A stretch of DNA of 45,721 nt, from positions 1-45,721 of the forward strand of contig NZ_KB908035.1 of the NCBI RefSeq assembly GCF_000382305.1, given 5' to 3'. A model generated the notes under the pieces. It saw nothing but the letters and a program-made list of their open reading frames with translations. It was not told where the DNA came from and made no database searches. Positions 42,511-45,721 of the stretch are shown piece by piece (position 1 is the first letter of the stretch; each line of letters starts with the position of its first letter). This DNA is from Vitreoscilla stercoraria DSM 513. Lineage in GTDB: Bacteria; Pseudomonadota; Gammaproteobacteria; Burkholderiales; Neisseriaceae. A program made the translations under genes and the position numbers.

Positions 42511-42625
42511 ATCTTGACTGCCGCGATTTAAAAGATAGAATGCGATAGATGACTCTGTCGCATTCTTCGCATATTTGCTTAGTCAATATGCTTTTGCTCA
42601 TCGGTTGGTAACTTTGGAGCATCGT

Positions 42626-43816
42626 ATGTCGCAAGAAACCCTTTCCAAAAGCCAATTGACCATTTTAATCGTATTAACCTTAGGCAGCTTCTCAGCGGGC
42701 ATGGCTGAGTTTTTTACTATTTGGCTTTCACACACCATCACTCACGACTTACAAGCATCAACACCTCTCACGTCCACAGTCACCAGTTATTATGCGTTTG
42801 GTGTCATGATAGGCATTCCTGTGCTACTGCCTTTGGTGAAATACCTCTCTCACCAACGTCTGCTCACCTTACTGTTGTTTTGGTGTTTCGCAGGCAATAT
42901 TGCCACCTCATTTGTCACCACATGGGAACAATTGCGCTGGGTTAGAATATTTGCAGGCATGCCTCATGGTATGTTTTTTGGCATTGCCAGCATGGTTTTG
43001 ATTCAAACTCTGCCCAAACACCGCCATGGTTTTGGCATTGGTATTTTAATGAGCGGCATTGGTTTGGCTTTATTATTAGTCGTCCCTAGCAGTATTTATT
43101 TGGAACATTTTCAAGACTGGCGCTTGATTGCACGCGGCATTGGATTGTTGGATTTGTTGGTGATTGTATTGCTACACGACTTACTCAACGAGGCACCTGC
43201 TCCGCCTGATTTGCATTCCAATGTCAGCACCGCCGAAATTTTAAAAAATCCCTTGTTGTGGTGGGCGGCAGCTTTGGGCGTCACGCTTTTTTGTGGTCGT
43301 ATGGCCATCATCGATTATGCAGAGCCAATTTTCCTAGAAATCACCCAATTACCCCAACAACAATTGCCTTTGGTCGTCATAGTAAGCGGTATTGGAACGT
43401 CTTTAGGCTTTGTCATAGGTGGCATTTTGGCAGATAAAAACATGTATCGCACTTTGTTTGCATCCTTTGCTTATTGCGCTTTAGTGATCTTGTGTTTTAA
43501 TTGGTTGGCATTGTCTGCCATCGGTTTTTATATCGGCTTTTTGCTCTTAGGCGCTTGCACGGTGTTTTTGCCTGCTTTGCAACTGCTCATCATTCAATGC
43601 TCACCTGCCGCACCCACATTCGCCTCTTGCTTGAATCACGGCACTCTCAATATTGGCAATGCCATTGGTCCTTTGTTGGGTGGCTATTTGATTGGCTCAG
43701 GCTTGGGCTTATTGTCGGTCACATGGATGGGCGTCGCCTTTAGTCTGCTGAGCTTATTGATTTTAGTACTGGGCTACAAAAAAGCGCAAAAAATCACATC
43801 TGCATCGGTACATTAA
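42626..43816 (+). CDS. MFS transporter, DHA1-type exporter
   Basis: A 12-helix major-facilitator protein of 396 aa. It resembles the AraJ/YdhP/PbuE-like exporter group: LTLGSFSAGMAEFFTIWL in helix 1, PLTSTVTSYYAFGVMIGIPVLLPL, and WVRIFAGMPHGMFFGIASMVL in helix 4. The canonical cytoplasmic loop 2-3 motif is only partly kept (KYLSHQRLL). The substrate is unknown; such proteins export sugars, purines or drugs. The start at 42626 has TTGGAG 7 nt upstream; the frame continues 17 codons further up without support. A paired-DUS terminator follows. Confidence 0.9.
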   Translation: MSQETLSKSQLTILIVLTLGSFSAGMAEFFTIWLSHTITHDLQASTPLTSTVTSYYAFGVMIGIPVLLPLVKYLSHQRLLTLLLFWCFAGNIATSFVTTWEQLRWVRIFAGMPHGMFFGIASMVLIQTLPKHRHGFGIGILMSGIGLALLLVVPSSIYLEHFQDWRLIARGIGLLDLLVIVLLHDLLNEAPAPPDLHSNVSTAEILKNPLLWWAAALGVTLFCGRMAIIDYAEPIFLEITQLPQQQLPLVVIVSGIGTSLGFVIGGILADKNMYRTLFASFAYCALVILCFNWLALSAIGFYIGFLLLGACTVFLPALQLLIIQCSPAAPTFASCLNHGTLNIGNAIGPLLGGYLIGSGLGLLSVTWMGVAFSLLSLLILVLGYKKAQKITSASVH

Positions 43817-43821
43817 AATGT

Positions 43822-43857
43822 AAAAGCGTCCTGTAACAGTTTACAGGACGCTTTTTT
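43822..43857. terminator. paired-DUS bidirectional terminator
   Basis: AAAAGCGTCCTGTAA-CAGT-TTACAGGACGCTTTTTT between the convergent MFS and small membrane-protein genes; A and T runs on both sides. Confidence 0.88.
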
Positions 43858-43867
43858 GAGTCATATA

Positions 43868-44383
43868 TCAATGTTTTTGCGTTTGCACAAACAATAACAA
43901 ACCTGCCGCCACATACGCCAACAACACCGCAGCACTGCTAATAGCGCCATCTAAATAAGTACTTTGACCCGACAACCACGGTGCCACAAACCAACACACC
44001 AACGATGCCACCAAACAAAAAATACCAATGTGGGCAAACACCACATGATGGTCATCTGGCTTAACCCAACGATCAAATTCGTCACGCAAATCTTGGACTT
44101 GGGCTTTCAATTGTGCAATATCGCCATCGCTGTCATCTTCAATTTCATCCAATAATTTTTGCAATTTTTCTTGCTCAGCAAGCAAAGCCGCACGCTGCAA
44201 ACGGGCTTGTTCACGCTTACTCACTTCTTGCTGTGCCACTGTTTTTGCAGTCACGACATCGGTAGTTTCATCAGATTGCCCTTGCGCCTCTTGCGCCACC
44301 ACAGTCGGCAAATGATCAATGGCATTGTGCTCAATGATATCGTGGTCTAAATTCAATGGTGTGCGTGTATCGGTTTGAGACAT
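43868..44383 (-). CDS. membrane protein with coiled coil (171 aa)
   Basis: Residues 1-45 are polar and variable; about 45-105 are a charged heptad-like stretch (EVSKREQARLQRAALLAEQEKLQKLLDEIEDDS, then DIAQLKAQVQDLRDEFDRWV) that should form a coiled coil; two hydrophobic segments follow (IGIFCLVASLVCWFVAPW and AISSAAVLLAYVAAGLLLFV) and then a short basic tail. Topology suggests an inner-membrane hairpin with a large cytoplasmic coiled coil. No family that I recognise. Monocistronic, flanked by paired DUS elements on both sides. Confidence 0.75.
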   Translation of the reverse strand: MSQTDTRTPLNLDHDIIEHNAIDHLPTVVAQEAQGQSDETTDVVTAKTVAQQEVSKREQARLQRAALLAEQEKLQKLLDEIEDDSDGDIAQLKAQVQDLRDEFDRWVKPDDHHVVFAHIGIFCLVASLVCWFVAPWLSGQSTYLDGAISSAAVLLAYVAAGLLLFVQTQKH

Positions 44384-44530
44384 TCTGATCCCTCTCTAAA
44401 AAAACGACTGGCATTTTTGGAAAAATAAAACAAAACTCAAGGATTGATTATAACCATAAATGCCGCAAATAAAATCCCATCGACATCAAACAATCCACTC
44501 AGCCAATGATGACCAGCAATCATCAATACA

Positions 44531-44558
44531 AAGCGTCCTGTAACATTTACAGGACGCT
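44531..44558. terminator. paired DUS
   Basis: AAGCGTCCTGTAA-CA-TTTACAGGACGCT, 28 bp after the stop of the small minus-strand gene. Weak T-run on either strand. Confidence 0.7.
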
Positions 44559-44586
44559 GGTATTTTTAAAATGACACTGCCATCGC

Positions 44587-44796
44587 TCAATGCATGATGC
44601 CTGAATACAAAGCCATCATTCTCTTTTGGCGTTCTTCTGGCATCTCTAGCAACACTTCATCCATAGGCATTAATTGATTGGTCATGGCCTGAAACCAATT
44701 GGTTTGCGCATCGTCAGTCGCCAAGCTCACAGTAGCCACCGTCACAATCACCATTAACACAGCCACTGTTATTGCATTACACCATATTACATTCAT
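44587..44796 (-). CDS. small exported or membrane-anchored protein (69 aa)
   Basis: MNVIWCNAITVAVLMVIVTVATVSLA is a hydrophobic segment that could be a signal peptide or a membrane anchor; the remaining 43 residues are polar with several Met (QLMPMDEVLLEMPEERQKRMMALYSGIMH). AAGG lies about 11 nt before the ATG and a paired DUS follows the stop, which supports a real gene. No homologue that I recognise. Confidence 0.55.
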   Translation of the reverse strand: MNVIWCNAITVAVLMVIVTVATVSLATDDAQTNWFQAMTNQLMPMDEVLLEMPEERQKRMMALYSGIMH

Positions 44797-44979
44797 TCAC
44801 TATTTCACCTTGCTCCAGTGATGGCACTGAAAACTCTAATTAATATGTTCTAAGCATTTTACTGTATTTAATATATTTAAACAGCATTAACAGATAACAT
44901 ATAGATTATATTAATTATGTTGATAATATTGATTCACAATAAAATTTTATGGTTTACCAAATGTGATGCCATGCGGATT

Positions 44980-45721
44980 CAACCGGTCAGCGCAACACCA
45001 ATCCTACTTTTTATGTTAAAAGGATTGTTATGGTTTCCATACATGGAGCAATGACTGATGAACGTAAGAAACGAATCTGGTTTCTATGGAAGCAGGGAAA
45101 GCCTATGGCCTTCATTGCCAAAGACATTATGAAACCACCTGCGACCGTTTACTCATTTCTAGAATACCATGGTGGTATTGAACCTGATATTCGACGCCGA
45201 AAAGCGACCGATTTAACCTTGCAAGAGCGCGAATGCATTTCTCGAGCATTGGCAGCAGGACTGAGTTTAAGAGCCATAAGTCGCCAATTAAATCGATCGC
45301 CATCGACCATTTCGCGTGAGGTTTCACGTAATGGAGGTGCTCATAAATACAGGGCTTATTTAGCAGAGCAATTGGCTTTAAAGAAAGTAAAAAGGCCAAA
45401 ATCTTTTATTTTACAAAGCAATTCATTATTAAAACAGATGGTTATTGATAAACTGTCATGTTGTTGGTCTCCCGAACAAATAGCAGGCTGGCTGAAATTC
45501 ATACAGTTTCCTCATAATCCATCGATGCATGTTTCTTATGAAACCATATACAAATCACTGTATCTGCTGAAAAAAAAACATTCTGCCTCCAAAGCTAAAA
45601 AGACATCTTCGCAGAAAAAGAATGTTTCGCCACGCCCGCAATCATCACAACTCTGGTAAGCAGCAGATTCCAAATTTAAAGTCAATTTGGGACCGCCCTA
45701 AAGAGATTAAAGACAGACAGT
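44980..45721 (+). mobile_element. IS30-family insertion sequence, left part (partial)
   Basis: Contains the transposase start and runs past the end of the window. The left boundary is not certain: GGATTCAACCGGTCAGCGCAA (near 44973-44995) is a plausible terminal-repeat region, but without the right end the inverted repeat and target duplication cannot be confirmed. The DNA just outside is AT-rich (44800-44950) and holds nothing else. Confidence 0.6.
45030..45659 (+). CDS. IS30-family transposase, N-terminal part, frame interrupted at an A9 run
   Basis: The N-terminal helix-turn-helix region is clear: LTLQERECISRALAAGLSLRAISRQLNRSPSTISREVSRNGG followed by KYRAYLAEQLA, then CWSPEQIAGWLK and VSYETIYKSLYL, all standard IS30 landmarks. 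After LYLLKKK the frame gives HSASKAKKTSS... and stops at 45659. The next frame (starting at the A9 run 45570-45578) reads ILPPKLKRHLRRKRMFRHARNHH and continues with IWDRPKEIKDRQ to the window end, the true IS30 continuation. So nine A rather than eight break the frame, or slippage joins the parts. The DDE catalytic core lies beyond the window. AAAAGGA precedes the ATG. Confidence 0.85.
   Translation: MVSIHGAMTDERKKRIWFLWKQGKPMAFIAKDIMKPPATVYSFLEYHGGIEPDIRRRKATDLTLQERECISRALAAGLSLRAISRQLNRSPSTISREVSRNGGAHKYRAYLAEQLALKKVKRPKSFILQSNSLLKQMVIDKLSCCWSPEQIAGWLKFIQFPHNPSMHVSYETIYKSLYLLKKKHSASKAKKTSSQKKNVSPRPQSSQLW

Noticed and set aside
42537..42566. 9-bp hairpin after fadD considered as a terminator
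   Set aside because: 12-nt loop and no T-run; left as a comment only.
1926..44558. The regularly recurring inverted repeats considered as a CRISPR-like or REP-type array
   Set aside because: Copies are dispersed at gene ends with no spacer periodicity; the family-specific DUS explanation fits better.

Overview
The window looks like chromosomal DNA of a member of the Neisseriaceae (Betaproteobacteria) with moderate-to-low GC, but not a typical Neisseria. The gene families are those of that family: UbiD, RibF followed by IleS, EttA, a PotD-type lipoprotein, a DUF2322-like protein and monothiol glutaredoxin. The classic Neisseria uptake word GCCGTCTGAA was not found. Instead an 11-mer, GCGTCCTGTAA (usually preceded by AA), occurs 29 times by hand count. 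Most copies sit in tail-to-tail inverted pairs just after genes, exactly as DNA uptake sequences (DUS) do in this family. The window opens on the first 26 nt of a 16S rRNA gene (minus strand) with its promoter and leader, and closes inside an IS30-type transposase. Ends in two multicopy sequences suggest an assembly contig.

Layout. 1-650: rrn start, leader, promoter and an AT-rich gap. 0.68-2.9 kb: secreted nuclease lipoprotein, small unknown protein, tandem pair of paralogous secreted proteins. 3.2-5.4 kb: DEDDh exonuclease, tRNA-Arg(ACG)-tRNA-Glu(TTC) unit, MliC/ACP-like lipoprotein. 5.5-11.8 kb, minus strand: ettA, a secreted protein, a polyamine-binding lipoprotein with a hairpin leader, ubiD and an orphan amino-acid ABC permease. 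12.0-16.6 kb: ribF, ileS and a secreted repeat protein with a regular 19-20 residue period. 16.9-22.7 kb, minus strand: GT9 glycosyltransferase, htpX, and the compact ppk2-mug-DUF1963-proA run. 22.8-27.0 kb: purN-DUF3108-rsmB-grxD and upp-DUF2322. 27.0-29.7 kb: clpS-clpA, with clpA cut by one in-frame stop. 29.9-34.9 kb: cold-shock protein, a large gap, a standalone CZB zinc-binding protein, a lipoprotein/ybaK pair, ogt-xerD and a GT8 glycosyltransferase. 34.9-40.8 kb: DUF523, a His-rich acidic protein, coaBC, a membrane protein, a CMD-family protein, a frameshifted J-like/membrane gene, dut and mnmA. 40.8-45.7 kb: fadD, an MFS exporter, small membrane and secreted proteins, and IS30.

Most genes are housekeeping: translation (ileS, ettA, rsmB, mnmA, tRNAs), cofactors (ribF, coaBC, ubiD), nucleotides (purN, upp, dut), proteolysis (clpSA, htpX), repair and recombination (ogt, mug, xerD), envelope and transport. 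I see no CRISPR array, prophage, toxin-antitoxin pair or defence island. The points that deserve a second look are the DUS dialect with its second variant class, four broken or slippery reading frames (clpA, mug, the J-like gene at a G6 run, the transposase at an A9 run), the periodic secreted protein, and the hairpin at the very start of the potD-like transcript.
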